A DNA stretch of 64,000 bases from CAVQXR01 sp046330455. GTDB taxonomy: Bacteria > Actinomycetota > Thermoleophilia > Gaiellales > Gaiellaceae. Both the position numbers and the translations under genes were made by a program. Positions 41,723-49,085 of the stretch are shown here, in pieces. Positions within the stretch are counted from its first letter, which is position 1; each line of letters opens with the position of its first letter. The DNA lies in contig JAXLSU010000012.1 of assembly GCA_046330455.1 (NCBI GenBank), positions 47,085 through 111,084 of the forward strand, written 5' to 3'. The notes beneath the pieces were generated by a model. The model was not told the DNA's origin, ran no database searches, and worked only from the letters and a program-made list of their open reading frames with translations.

Positions 41723-42091
41723 TCAGCCGCCCGCCTCCTGCCCCGGATCGCCACCCGCGCCGACGACCTTCGCGGTAGGTCGCACCGCCACGTCGGCGGG
41801 CCGATCGAGCGCCCGCAGCGCCTCGGCGGCCTCGCGCCGCAACGGCCCGATTAGCTCGCGGTAGTCGGTGTCGGAGATCTTTCCCGTCCGGTGGTCGAAC
41901 TCGAGCTCCTTCAGGGCCGCCAGAGCACGGTCACGATCCTCGGCGGCGCGCAGGCGCTCGAGCTGCTCGGCGGAGACCGGGCCGACGTCGGGGTCGCCGG
42001 ACGTCGAGGCGTCCCGGAGGAACGGGCGGGCCACGAAGACGACCGCCACGATGCCGAGCACCGCAGCGACGACGACCGCGACCGTGCTCAC
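41723..42091 (-). CDS. CcmI-like membrane-anchored protein
   Basis: This 122-residue protein has an N-terminal membrane helix (AVVVAAVLGIVAVVFVARPF) and an amphipathic region (RALAALKELEFDHRTGKI) that resembles the N-terminal part of CcmI/CcmH, which escorts apocytochrome to the heme ligase. The TPR domain of full-length CcmI is absent. The GTG start overlaps the ccmF stop as GTGA. It is the third gene of the operon. Confidence 0.65.
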   Translation of the reverse strand: MSTVAVVVAAVLGIVAVVFVARPFLRDASTSGDPDVGPVSAEQLERLRAAEDRDRALAALKELEFDHRTGKISDTDYRELIGPLRREAAEALRALDRPADVAVRPTAKVVGAGGDPGQEAGG

Positions 42092-44088
42092 GTCGGTGCG
42101 AGCACCTTCGACTCGGCAAGCCGGCGCTCGAGGCGTCGCTGTTCCCGCGCGTCAGGCCACATCGCCACGACGGAGCCGAGCACGAACAGGAGCCCTGCAG
42201 CCCAGATCAGGTTCACGAGCGGGTTCACGATCAGCTTCAGGTCGACCGAGCCGTCCTCGTTGAACTGCTCGCCGATGATGAAGAGGTCCTCCGCCCGGAG
42301 CCAGTCCGTCCGGATCGCGACCTCGTTCGTGACGTTGCCCTGGGCCTGCGGGAAGTAGCGGTTCTTGCCGGCTTCGAGCATCCCGAGGTCGCTCCCGCCG
42401 CGGCTGACGGCGAGGCGGGCACGGACCTCCTCCCGGTTGTCGACCGTCCGATCCGTGATGCCCACGACCTGGATCGTGTAACCGCCGACCGCGACGGTGT
42501 CTCCCGGCCGCGCGCGCAGCTCCTCTGCCGAGCTGAACGCCCCGACGCCGACCGCTCCGATCACGAGCAGCGCGATCGCCGCGTGAACGACGTAGCCGCC
42601 GTACCGGCGGCGGTTGCGGGCGACGAGCGACGTGAACGCGGACGGCCAGCTCGCCGCCCCGAGGGCCTTGCGGGCCCTGGTTCCGCGCGCGAACTCGAGC
42701 CCGATCGCGGCCAGCACGAACGCAGCGAACGTGTAGCCGATCAGCCCGAGCGGGCTGCTCCCGTCCCCGACCAGGGCGAGCACGACGCCGCAGGCGATCG
42801 CGACGAGCCCGGGGATCGCGACGCTCGACGCGAGCGCGCGCAGGCTCGCGCGCCGCCACGGGACGAGCGGGCCGAGCCCCATGAGCACGACGAGCGGGAG
42901 CCCGAACACGACCGCGAAGAAGTCGTAGTACGGAGGGCCGGTACTGACCTCGATCCCCCGCACGGCCTCCGAGATCAGCGGCCACGCGACGCCCCAGAGG
43001 ACGGTGAGGGCGAACGCGACGAGAAACAGGTTGTTGTAGAGGAACGCGGCCTCGCGGGAGACGAGGGACTCCATCTTGACCCCTGCCCGCAGGACGGGAA
43101 GGCGCGTGAGGATCAGGATTCCCGATGCCGCGGCGACGACGCAGATGAACGCGAGCAGCCACGGGCCGACACCGCCCTCGGCGAAGGCGTGAATCGAGTT
43201 GAGGACGCCGCTGCGGGTCAGGAACGTCCCGAACACGGCGAGGCAGAACGCGAGCGCGACCAGCACGACGTTCCACACGCGCAGCATGTTCTTCTTCTCC
43301 TGGACGATCACCGAGTGGAGGTAGGCGGTGGCGACGAGCCAGGGCATGAGCGCGGCGTTCTCGACCGGGTCCCACGCGTACCAGCCGCCCCAGCCGACCT
43401 CCTCGTAGGCCCACTTCGCACCGATCAGGATCCCCAGCCCGAGAAACGTCCAGGCGGCGAGCGTCCAGCGCCGCGTGGCGACGATCCAGCGCTCGTCCAC
43501 GCGACGGGAGACGAGGGCGGCCATGGCGAAGGCGAACGGGATCGTCAGCCCGACGTAGCCGAGGTAGAGCATCGGCGGATGCGAGACCATGTACGGGTTC
43601 TGCAGGCTCGGGTTCAGCCCGGCGCCCTCGACGGCCTCGGGCCGTGTGGCGAATGGGCTCGAGACGACGACGAGCAGGAAGAAGAAGAACGCCGCGACGG
43701 CGGCGAGGATCGGGACTGTCCAGGGCAGCGCCTCGCGGACGAGGCGGCGGTTCAGCCACAGCGCCGCCGTCCCCATGGCTGTCAGGATCAGCGCCCAGAG
43801 CAGCAGCGAGCCCTCCTGACCGCCCCAGAAAGCGGTGAACGCATACAGGGGGGGCAGGTCGCGGCTCGAGTGGTCGGCGACGTACCGGAAGCCGAAGTCG
43901 TCCGAGACGAAGGCGACGGCGAGGATGACGGAGGCGAGCAGGCAGGCGCCGAAGGCGGCGAAGAACGCGTTGCGGGCGGAGGCGGCGAGCCTCGCCCGGC
44001 CTCTCAGGGCCGCGTAGGCCCCGGCGATCGTCGCATAGAGCGTGAGGCCGAGCGCGAGTGCGAGCGCGGCAGCGCCGAGGCCCGGCAC
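42088..44088 (-). CDS. ccmF: CcmF heme lyase subunit
   Basis: This 666-residue polytopic protein carries the heme-handling motif WGGWYAWDPVENAALMPWL (normally WGGWWFWDPVENASFMPWL), a second block FGTFLTRSGVLNSIHAFAEG and about 13 to 15 membrane helices, the CcmF architecture. CcmF takes heme from CcmE and joins it to apocytochrome c outside the membrane. The start lies one base beyond the ccmE stop. No separate ccmH or ccmC is present in the window. Confidence 0.94.
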   Translation of the reverse strand: MPGLGAAALALALGLTLYATIAGAYAALRGRARLAASARNAFFAAFGACLLASVILAVAFVSDDFGFRYVADHSSRDLPPLYAFTAFWGGQEGSLLLWALILTAMGTAALWLNRRLVREALPWTVPILAAVAAFFFFLLVVVSSPFATRPEAVEGAGLNPSLQNPYMVSHPPMLYLGYVGLTIPFAFAMAALVSRRVDERWIVATRRWTLAAWTFLGLGILIGAKWAYEEVGWGGWYAWDPVENAALMPWLVATAYLHSVIVQEKKNMLRVWNVVLVALAFCLAVFGTFLTRSGVLNSIHAFAEGGVGPWLLAFICVVAAASGILILTRLPVLRAGVKMESLVSREAAFLYNNLFLVAFALTVLWGVAWPLISEAVRGIEVSTGPPYYDFFAVVFGLPLVVLMGLGPLVPWRRASLRALASSVAIPGLVAIACGVVLALVGDGSSPLGLIGYTFAAFVLAAIGLEFARGTRARKALGAASWPSAFTSLVARNRRRYGGYVVHAAIALLVIGAVGVGAFSSAEELRARPGDTVAVGGYTIQVVGITDRTVDNREEVRARLAVSRGGSDLGMLEAGKNRYFPQAQGNVTNEVAIRTDWLRAEDLFIIGEQFNEDGSVDLKLIVNPLVNLIWAAGLLFVLGSVVAMWPDAREQRRLERRLAESKVLAPT

Positions 44089-44089
44089 G

Positions 44090-44500
44090 TCAGGCGGCTT
44101 CGCCGTCCTTCGGCGCGTACTTCGACGGGCACTTCGTCACGAGCGAGTCCTCGAGGCCCACGAAGGTGCCGTCCTGCAGCGTTCCCTGGAGGTAGATGTG
44201 CCGGCCGGCCCGGAACAGGTCGGGCACGGTACCCGTGTACACGACCTGGACGGTGTCGGCACCGTCGAAGTCCTTGAGCGTGAACCGGAGCCCGCCGTCG
44301 TGTGCGTCGCCCGTGACCGGGCCCTTGACCACGCCGGCGAGCTGCACCTCCTGCCCCTCGTAGTTGCCGGCGACGACCTGGCTCGGGCGGAGCGAGTCGG
44401 TCGTGCCGCCGCGGAAGCTGACGTACAGAAGGAAGATCCCGAGGGCGACCGCCACCGACAGCGCAACGATGAGCCGCACGGGAACGCGCTTCTCAGCCAC
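44090..44500 (-). CDS. ccmE: CcmE heme chaperone, CxxxY variant
   Basis: This 136-residue protein has an N-terminal membrane helix (RLIVALSVAVALGIFLLYVSF) and an OB-fold-like beta domain (residues 35-120). Its C-terminal heme site reads KCPSKYAP: Cys124 and Tyr128 form CxxxY, replacing the usual HxxxY histidine. The cysteine variant is known from archaea, some Deltaproteobacteria and a few Gram-positives, where CcmH is often absent. The start is GTG 44500 with TACAAT six bases upstream and no ribosome site. Confidence 0.88.
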   Translation of the reverse strand: MAEKRVPVRLIVALSVAVALGIFLLYVSFRGGTTDSLRPSQVVAGNYEGQEVQLAGVVKGPVTGDAHDGGLRFTLKDFDGADTVQVVYTGTVPDLFRAGRHIYLQGTLQDGTFVGLEDSLVTKCPSKYAPKDGEAA

Positions 44501-44506
44501 GCCTCG

Positions 44507-44512
44507 ATTGTA
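44507..44512 (-). promoter_or_regulatory. ccmE: Predicted -10 box of the ccmEF operon
   Basis: TACAAT on the minus strand lies six bases before GTG 44500, a close match to the consensus with leaderless geometry. Confidence 0.6.
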
Positions 44513-44561
44513 GCCTCGCGCCCGGAACGGTCGGGCCGGAAGCGTCCCCCGGGGTCGCCGC

Positions 44562-44804
44562 TCAGCGGTCGGCGGCCGCGGACGGGCGCCGGGCCGGCAC
44601 CACGTAGCCGTGATCCCGGCAGAGGGCGCCCGGGTCGTCCTCGGTGAGGGCGTCGCAGTACCCCTTGCCGTAGGCCGCGCGCATGAGCGCCGCGACCACG
44701 TCGAGGCTCCACTCGTCAACGGCGAGCGCCTCCGACCAGAGGTCGGCGAGCCGCAGGTCGATGTCGAGCTCGAGCAGCTCGATCCGGGTGGGCCGCTTCG
44801 ACAT
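44562..44804 (-). CDS. Small acidic helical protein, unknown function
   Basis: This 80-residue protein is not recognised. It is predicted helical (RIELLELDIDLRLADLWSEAL, then VAALMRAAYGKGYCDAL) with one CRDH segment near the C-terminus. It has no signal or membrane segment. TACCTT lies six bases upstream of its ATG at 44804. It lies upstream of the ccmE gene on the same strand, with its own promoter. Confidence 0.6.
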   Translation of the reverse strand: MSKRPTRIELLELDIDLRLADLWSEALAVDEWSLDVVAALMRAAYGKGYCDALTEDDPGALCRDHGYVVPARRPSAAADR

Positions 44805-44810
44805 GCCTCG

Positions 44811-44816
44811 AAGGTA
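44811..44816 (-). promoter_or_regulatory. Predicted -10 box of a small acidic protein gene
   Basis: TACCTT on the minus strand lies six bases before ATG 44804. Confidence 0.45.
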
Positions 44817-44880
44817 ACGCCCCCGTCGGACAGCAAGGGCGCGCGGAGTGCGCCCGCGCAGCGGACGGCGCAGCCTCCGC

Positions 44881-44941
44881 GGCCGAGGGGCCGGCTCGGC
44901 CGGCCCCGACCCGCGAAGGAGCCGGGCAAAGCCCGGCGTTC
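44881..44941 (-). repeat. Double-hairpin intergenic repeat, copy e (compensated stems)
   Basis: Read leftward, stem 1 is GCCGGGC-TTT-GCCCGGC (44937-44921), the spacer contains TCGCGGGTC, and stem 2 is GGGGCCGGC-CGA-GCCGGCCCC (44907-44887). Both stems differ from the common copies in base pairs that change on both sides, yet remain fully paired. It lies between two divergent genes. Confidence 0.85.
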
Positions 44942-45024
44942 ACGAGCCTGGTGAGATCCGGCAGCGCCCGGGCGGGCGTAGGGGCGGGATCTCATCCCGC
45001 CCGGGCTACCGGCCGGCGAGCACC

Positions 45025-45030
45025 TACACT
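45025..45030 (+). promoter_or_regulatory. Predicted -10 box of the endonuclease IV-like gene
   Basis: TACACT lies seven bases before GTG 45038, with no ribosome site. Confidence 0.5.
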
Positions 45031-45037
45031 CGTCCCC

Positions 45038-45853
45038 GTGGGTGAGATCCGCGTGGGGCCCGCCTGGCTGCCGAGCCGCGACTCGCCGGAGGAGGCCGTG
45101 CGGCTCCTGCTCGAGCGCGGCTACGCGGCCTGTGAGCTCGATCTCGAGGGTGGGTTCTGGTTGGACAGGGACTTCGCCGCTGCCGTGGGTGAGGCCGCCG
45201 AGGCGGCCGACGTGACGCTCTCGGTGCACGCTCCGCTCGCGGCCTTCCTGGGGCACGTCGACCGGGCCGGCAAGCTGAAGCGCGCGCTGGGAATGCTCGA
45301 CCATACGGCCGGGCTTGCGGTCGCGTGTCGCGCCACGATCGTCGTCATCCATCCCGGCTTCCTGCTGAAACGCACCCGAGAGCAGGCACTCGACGATGTC
45401 GTTCGGCAGCTCGGAGAGCTCCGCGAGCGGCTGGTCGGAAAGGGCCGGGACGTCCCGTTCGGGATCGAGATGATGGGCAGGGTACGCGAGCTCGGCACGC
45501 CCGCGGACGTCTTCGAGCTCGCGGCCCGCGTCGAGTGGGTGCGCCCCGTCATCGACTTCGCCCACCTCCACGCGGTCACCAACGGGGGGTTCGTGGACAC
45601 CCCCGCCTTCGCGGAAATCCTCGAGCGTACGGACGCGCTGCTACCCCCGGAAGCGCCGTTCCACATCCACTTCTCGGACATCGCCTATGCGAACCGCAAC
45701 GAGACGAAGCACCTGCCGTACGGGCAGGGCACGCTGCGTGCGGAGCCGCTTCGCGAGGCGCTCGCCGGGTTCGCGCGCCCGGCGACGGTGATCAGCGAAT
45801 CGCCCGACGAGGAGAGCCACCAGGCGATCCGCGCGATCCTCGCCGGCGGCTGA
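45038..45853 (+). CDS. TIM-barrel AP endonuclease IV-like / sugar phosphate isomerase
   Basis: This 271-residue protein has the xylose isomerase-like TIM-barrel pattern of endonuclease IV: SVHAPLAAF, ATIVVIHPGFLL, VPFGIEMMGR, VRPVIDFAHLHAV and APFHIHFSDI, with the His, Glu and Asp ligands that could hold metal ions. Endonuclease IV cuts DNA at abasic sites; other members isomerise sugars, and the substrate cannot be told by sight. A full nine-ligand set was not checked. It is leaderless by position, and the stop lies next to a double-hairpin repeat. Confidence 0.78.
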   Translation: MGEIRVGPAWLPSRDSPEEAVRLLLERGYAACELDLEGGFWLDRDFAAAVGEAAEAADVTLSVHAPLAAFLGHVDRAGKLKRALGMLDHTAGLAVACRATIVVIHPGFLLKRTREQALDDVVRQLGELRERLVGKGRDVPFGIEMMGRVRELGTPADVFELAARVEWVRPVIDFAHLHAVTNGGFVDTPAFAEILERTDALLPPEAPFHIHFSDIAYANRNETKHLPYGQGTLRAEPLREALAGFARPATVISESPDEESHQAIRAILAGG

Positions 45854-45906
45854 CGGCCCGGCTCGGCCGGGCCGGACCCGCCAACCACGAGCCCGAAGGG
45901 CTCGTA
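45851..45906 (-). repeat. Double-hairpin intergenic repeat, copy f (compensated stem 1)
   Basis: Read leftward, stem 1 is CGAGCCC-TTC-GGGCTCG (45904-45888), the 14-nt spacer ends GGCGGGTCC, and stem 2 is GGCCCGGC-CGA-GCCGGGCC (45873-45855), followed by GTCAGCC, which contains the complement of the endonuclease-like gene's stop codon. Stem 1 differs from copies b-d at several pairs, each compensated. Confidence 0.88.
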
Positions 45907-45955
45907 CCGTTCCTGGCCGCGCAGAGCCCGGCGGTCACACGCTCGGCTTGAGCCT

Positions 45956-46321
45956 TCAGCCCCGGGGGTCGACCACGTGCTCCTGACCTGCCGACCGGTA
46001 CTCGGCGCCGAGCTTCTGCTCGAGCCGCTGCTCGAGCTCGCCGGTCTCGAACAGCTCCTCGGTGATGTCCGCGCCGCCGACCAGCTCGCCTCCCACGAAC
46101 ACCTGGGGGATCGTCGGCCAGCCGGACAGCTCCGACAGCTCCTGGCGGATCCGCGGATCGGGAAGCACGTCGATCGCCGTCACGGGCGCACCTGCCGCCC
46201 GGAGGGCCTGGAGCGCCCGGGCGGAGTTGCCGCAGGCGATGAACTGGGGCGTCCCCTTCATGAACAGGGTGACGGGCTCGGTGTCGATGATCTCCTTGAT
46301 GCGGTCGCGCAGCTCGCTCAC
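45956..46321 (-). CDS. grxD: Grx4-type monothiol glutaredoxin with CGNS active site
   Basis: This 121-residue protein has the Grx4 pattern: VTLFMKGTPQFIACGNS, PDPRIRQELSELSGWPTIPQVFVGGELVGG and ADITEELFETGEL. The active site reads CGNS where Grx4 proteins have CGFS. The TIPQ loop with the cis-Pro is intact. Such proteins bind a [2Fe-2S] cluster with glutathione and BolA. The GTG start overlaps the bolA stop as GTGA. Confidence 0.93.
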   Translation of the reverse strand: MSELRDRIKEIIDTEPVTLFMKGTPQFIACGNSARALQALRAAGAPVTAIDVLPDPRIRQELSELSGWPTIPQVFVGGELVGGADITEELFETGELEQRLEQKLGAEYRSAGQEHVVDPRG

Positions 46322-46551
46322 TGGGGTCCTCTCGTCCGGATTCGCAACTCGTGGATGGTCCCGTCCGCAAGGGGCTCCGCGAGGGCCTCGTAGACGAGCT
46401 GGTGCTGCTCGACGAGCGAGAGGCCGGCGAAGCGTCCACTCTCGAGCACCACCTGGAAGTGATCGCCGGTACCCGTCCGGTCGAACACCTCCAGCGTGGC
46501 CGAGTCGGGAAACGCATCGGCCAGCAGCGTCCTGAGCCGGTCGGTTGCCAT
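46318..46551 (-). CDS. bolA: BolA family protein
   Basis: This 77-residue protein has the BolA fold: LRTLLADAFPDSATLEVFD, the DHFQVVLES beta strand with the conserved His, and SLVEQHQLVYEAL. BolA binds Grx4 and a shared Fe-S cluster and is used for Fe-S trafficking. It is directly coupled to grxD, the standard partner. A CAGAAT six bases before the ATG may be a -10 box for a leaderless mRNA. Confidence 0.92.
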   Translation of the reverse strand: MATDRLRTLLADAFPDSATLEVFDRTGTGDHFQVVLESGRFAGLSLVEQHQLVYEALAEPLADGTIHELRIRTRGPQ

Positions 46552-46686
46552 CGCCGTATTCTGCCTGAAGGCGGCTCCCGCCCTCGTCGGGACCCGTTCA
46601 GGCGGCGGCCGAGGCCGAGCGTCTGGCGTGGATGCCAGCACCAGCCGGGCACTGGCGGTCGGCGGCGTCGCCGACCGAGAGAACGG

Positions 46687-46710
46687 AAACCCCCGTTATG
46701 CAGGGGCTTT
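46687..46710 (-). terminator. Likely transcription terminator of tRNA-Gly
   Basis: On the minus strand after the tRNA, AAAGCCCC and GGGGGTTT can pair across an 8-nt loop with one mismatch and end in TTT. It is short and weak, so the call is tentative. Confidence 0.4.
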
Positions 46711-46715
46711 CTTCA

Positions 46716-46788
46716 AGCGGACGACGGGATTCGAACCCGCGACCCTTGGCTTGGGAAGCCAATGCTCTACCAGCTGAGCTACGTCCGC
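46716..46788 (-). tRNA. tRNA-Gly (anticodon CCC)
   Basis: The minus strand folds as a full cloverleaf of 73 nt: acceptor GCGGACG/CGTCCGC, D-stem GCTC/GAGC, anticodon stem TTGGC/GCCAA with loop TTCCCAA, and T-arm GCGGG/CCCGT with TTCGAAT. The anticodon CCC (46755-46753) decodes GGG glycine codons. CCA is not encoded. A TAGAAT lies nine bases before the 5-prime end. Confidence 0.95.
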
Positions 46789-46797
46789 GTCGTGTCG

Positions 46798-46803
46798 ATT
46801 CTA
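46798..46803 (-). promoter_or_regulatory. Predicted -10 box of the tRNA-Gly gene
   Basis: TAGAAT on the minus strand lies nine bases before the mature tRNA 5-prime end; no clear -35 is visible. Confidence 0.5.
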
Positions 46804-46823
46804 CCGCCGGGCGGCGGGCCCGG

Positions 46824-47450
46824 CTACGCGATCAGGGACTGGCGCAGCGCGGTCGCAACGGCCTGCGTGCGCGTGTCCGCGTCGAGCTTGTCCATCGCCT
46901 TGCGGACGTGGGTTCGTACCGTCTCCGGCGAGATGAAGAGCTGCTTGCCGATCTCCTCGTTCGTGTTGCCGTCGGCGAGCAGGCGGAGGACCTCGCGCTC
47001 GCGCTGGGTGAGGCGCGTCACCTTCGCGGCAGCGTCCGAGCTCGCGAGCACCCCCGCGAGGCCCGGGTCGACGTAGGTCTGGCCGCCCGCCACCATCTCG
47101 ACGGCGCGGAGGAGGTCGGAGAGGGGAGCCTCCTTGAGCAGGAAGCCGCGGGCGCCGGCGTCGAGCGCCTCCGTCAGGAGCGCACGCTCACCGTAGGCCG
47201 TGTAGAGGATCACGTGCGTGTCGGGCGCCGAGCGTCCGGCCCGGCGGGCGAGCTCGATCCCCGAGAGGCGCGGCATGCGCAGATCGACGAGCGCGACGGT
47301 CGGCTTTCGCGTCTCGAGCTTCGCGAGCGCCTCCTCGCCGTCGCGGGCCCTGCCGACGATCTCGATCCCGCTCTCCTCGAGCACGTCGCAGACAGCCTCG
47401 ATCATTGCCGGATGATCGTCGGCGACGAGACAAGAGATCTTCGCAGTCAT
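46824..47450 (-). CDS. NarL/LuxR-type response regulator
   Basis: This 208-residue protein has a receiver domain (SCLVADDHPAM with the acidic pocket, VALVDLRMPRLSG with the phospho-Asp near residue 54, HVILYTAY) and a LuxR helix-turn-helix (LTQREREVLRLLADGNTNEE, then SPETVRTHVRKAMDKL). ATG 47450 has GGGAGG close upstream. It lies 79 bp after the PAS kinase gene and is its likely partner. Confidence 0.93.
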   Translation of the reverse strand: MTAKISCLVADDHPAMIEAVCDVLEESGIEIVGRARDGEEALAKLETRKPTVALVDLRMPRLSGIELARRAGRSAPDTHVILYTAYGERALLTEALDAGARGFLLKEAPLSDLLRAVEMVAGGQTYVDPGLAGVLASSDAAAKVTRLTQREREVLRLLADGNTNEEIGKQLFISPETVRTHVRKAMDKLDADTRTQAVATALRQSLIA

Positions 47451-47529
47451 CGGCCTCCCTCTCCCGCGCGACATCTTGACAGTCGCCTCGGATCCCACCC
47501 GCGGAGGCCGACCTGCGGTCGGGGAAGGG

Positions 47530-48990
47530 CTAGTCGGCGGCCGGGAGCAGGACGCTGACGACGGTCCCGCCGCCCTCGCGCGTCTCGAGCTCGACCGTTC
47601 CGCCCGCGTCGTGGACGATTCCCCACACGGTCGCGAGGCCGAGGCCGGTGCCCCGCCCGCGCTCCTTCGTCGTGAAGAACGGCTCGAAGGCCCGGGCAGC
47701 GACCCCGGGCGGCATGCCGGTGCCGGTGTCGGCCACGCGGAGCCGGACGCCCTCGGCCGTCGCGGCGACGGCGACCGTGAGCGTGCCTCCGTCTGGCATC
47801 GCGTCCCGCGCGTTCACTGCGAGGTTCAGCAGGACCTGCTCGAGCTGTCCACGGTCGGCGCTGACGGCCGGTGCGGCCGGAGCAAGGCAGAACTGCAGCT
47901 CCACCCGCTCCTCGAGCGTCCGCCGAAGGAGCGGCTCCATGCCCGCCACGAGGGCGCAGACGTCGACCGGAGCACGCGCCGGGGGCTCGATCCGCGCGAA
48001 TGCGAGCAGCTGTCCGGTCAGGGCCGCTCCCCGCTCGGCAGCCCTCACGATCTCGGCGGCGTCCTGCTTTGCCCGCTCGGCGTGAACGTCGCGCGCGAGC
48101 AGCTCCGCGTACCCCTGGATCGCCGTCAGGAGGTTGTTGAAGTCGTGGGCGACCCCGGCCGCGAGCTGTCCCAGCGCGTCGAGGCGCTGGGCGCGGCGCA
48201 GATCGCTCTCCGCCCTCGCGCGCGCCTCCTCGGCCTCGACCCGGTCGGTGACGTCCCGGTTGACGAGCACGAGCCCGACCAGATGCCCGCCGGCATCGCG
48301 AACGGCACGCCCGCCGAGCTCGACCCAGAGCTCGCGCCCGTCCCGCGCGCGCTGGCGGATCCGGCCGCCGAAGCCGCCGTTGTCCCGGAGGCCCCGAACG
48401 ACCGCCTCGACCCCGCCCCCGGGCAGCTCGGTCTCGAGGACGTCACCGACGTGCCGCCCGACCGCCTCGAACGCCGACCACCCGTACATCCGCTCGGCGG
48501 CCTCGTTCCAGACCGTGATCACGAGCCGCTCGTCGACCGCGACGACCGCGTCCCCCACACTCGCGAGCAGCTGTGCCTGCCGCGCGAGCCGGTCGCTGAC
48601 CTCCTGCTCGGGGGTCACGTCGACGAGCACGGCGAGAGCGCCGACGACGGCGCGGCGCCCGCGCAGCGGGGAGGCGGACAGTCGCAGCACGCGCTCGCGA
48701 CCGTCGTCGGACGTGACGCGGACGCGGGCCGTGACGGGCGCTCCGCCCATGGCCTCGGCAAGGCTCCGCTCGAGCTTCCCGTCAGGATCGATGAGCACGC
48801 CGTCCAGCCGCGCTCCGACCGCACGCTCGGCCGGACAGCCGAGCACGGACGCCACGGCGCCGTCGCAGGCGTGGATCCGACCGTCGGGGTCGACGCACAC
48901 GACCGCGGCCTGTAGCAGCGAGAGGGCGGTCGCGAGCGCCGGCTCGGAGGCCCCGCGGGCAGCGTCCTCGAGCCGGTGCCTCGTCAGCAT
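47530..48990 (-). CDS. PAS-domain sensor histidine kinase
   Basis: This 486-residue soluble kinase has two PAS-like domains (about residues 25-130 and 150-255, with VITVWNEAAERMYGW), a HisKA domain with LAAGVAHDFNNLLTAIQGYAEL, and an ATPase domain ending in GRGTGLGLATVWGIVHDAGG. No membrane segment is visible, so it probably senses a cytoplasmic signal. The start is uncertain between ATG 48990 (GAGGG upstream) and ATG 49005. The LuxR-type regulator follows on the same strand. Confidence 0.9.
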   Translation of the reverse strand: MLTRHRLEDAARGASEPALATALSLLQAAVVCVDPDGRIHACDGAVASVLGCPAERAVGARLDGVLIDPDGKLERSLAEAMGGAPVTARVRVTSDDGRERVLRLSASPLRGRRAVVGALAVLVDVTPEQEVSDRLARQAQLLASVGDAVVAVDERLVITVWNEAAERMYGWSAFEAVGRHVGDVLETELPGGGVEAVVRGLRDNGGFGGRIRQRARDGRELWVELGGRAVRDAGGHLVGLVLVNRDVTDRVEAEEARARAESDLRRAQRLDALGQLAAGVAHDFNNLLTAIQGYAELLARDVHAERAKQDAAEIVRAAERGAALTGQLLAFARIEPPARAPVDVCALVAGMEPLLRRTLEERVELQFCLAPAAPAVSADRGQLEQVLLNLAVNARDAMPDGGTLTVAVAATAEGVRLRVADTGTGMPPGVAARAFEPFFTTKERGRGTGLGLATVWGIVHDAGGTVELETREGGGTVVSVLLPAAD

Positions 48991-49085
48991 CGTCGCATCC
49001 CTCATATGAGGTAGCTGGAACGGGGGGCGCCCGACATCCCCCCTCCGGGGTATCGGCCCATCCCCGGTTCGGAGTACGGAGATGC

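Noticed and set aside
45038..45853. Firm assignment as endonuclease IV (nfo)
   Set aside because: The TIM-barrel pattern fits, but sugar isomerases share it. The complete set of zinc ligands could not be confirmed by eye, so only a family-level call is given.
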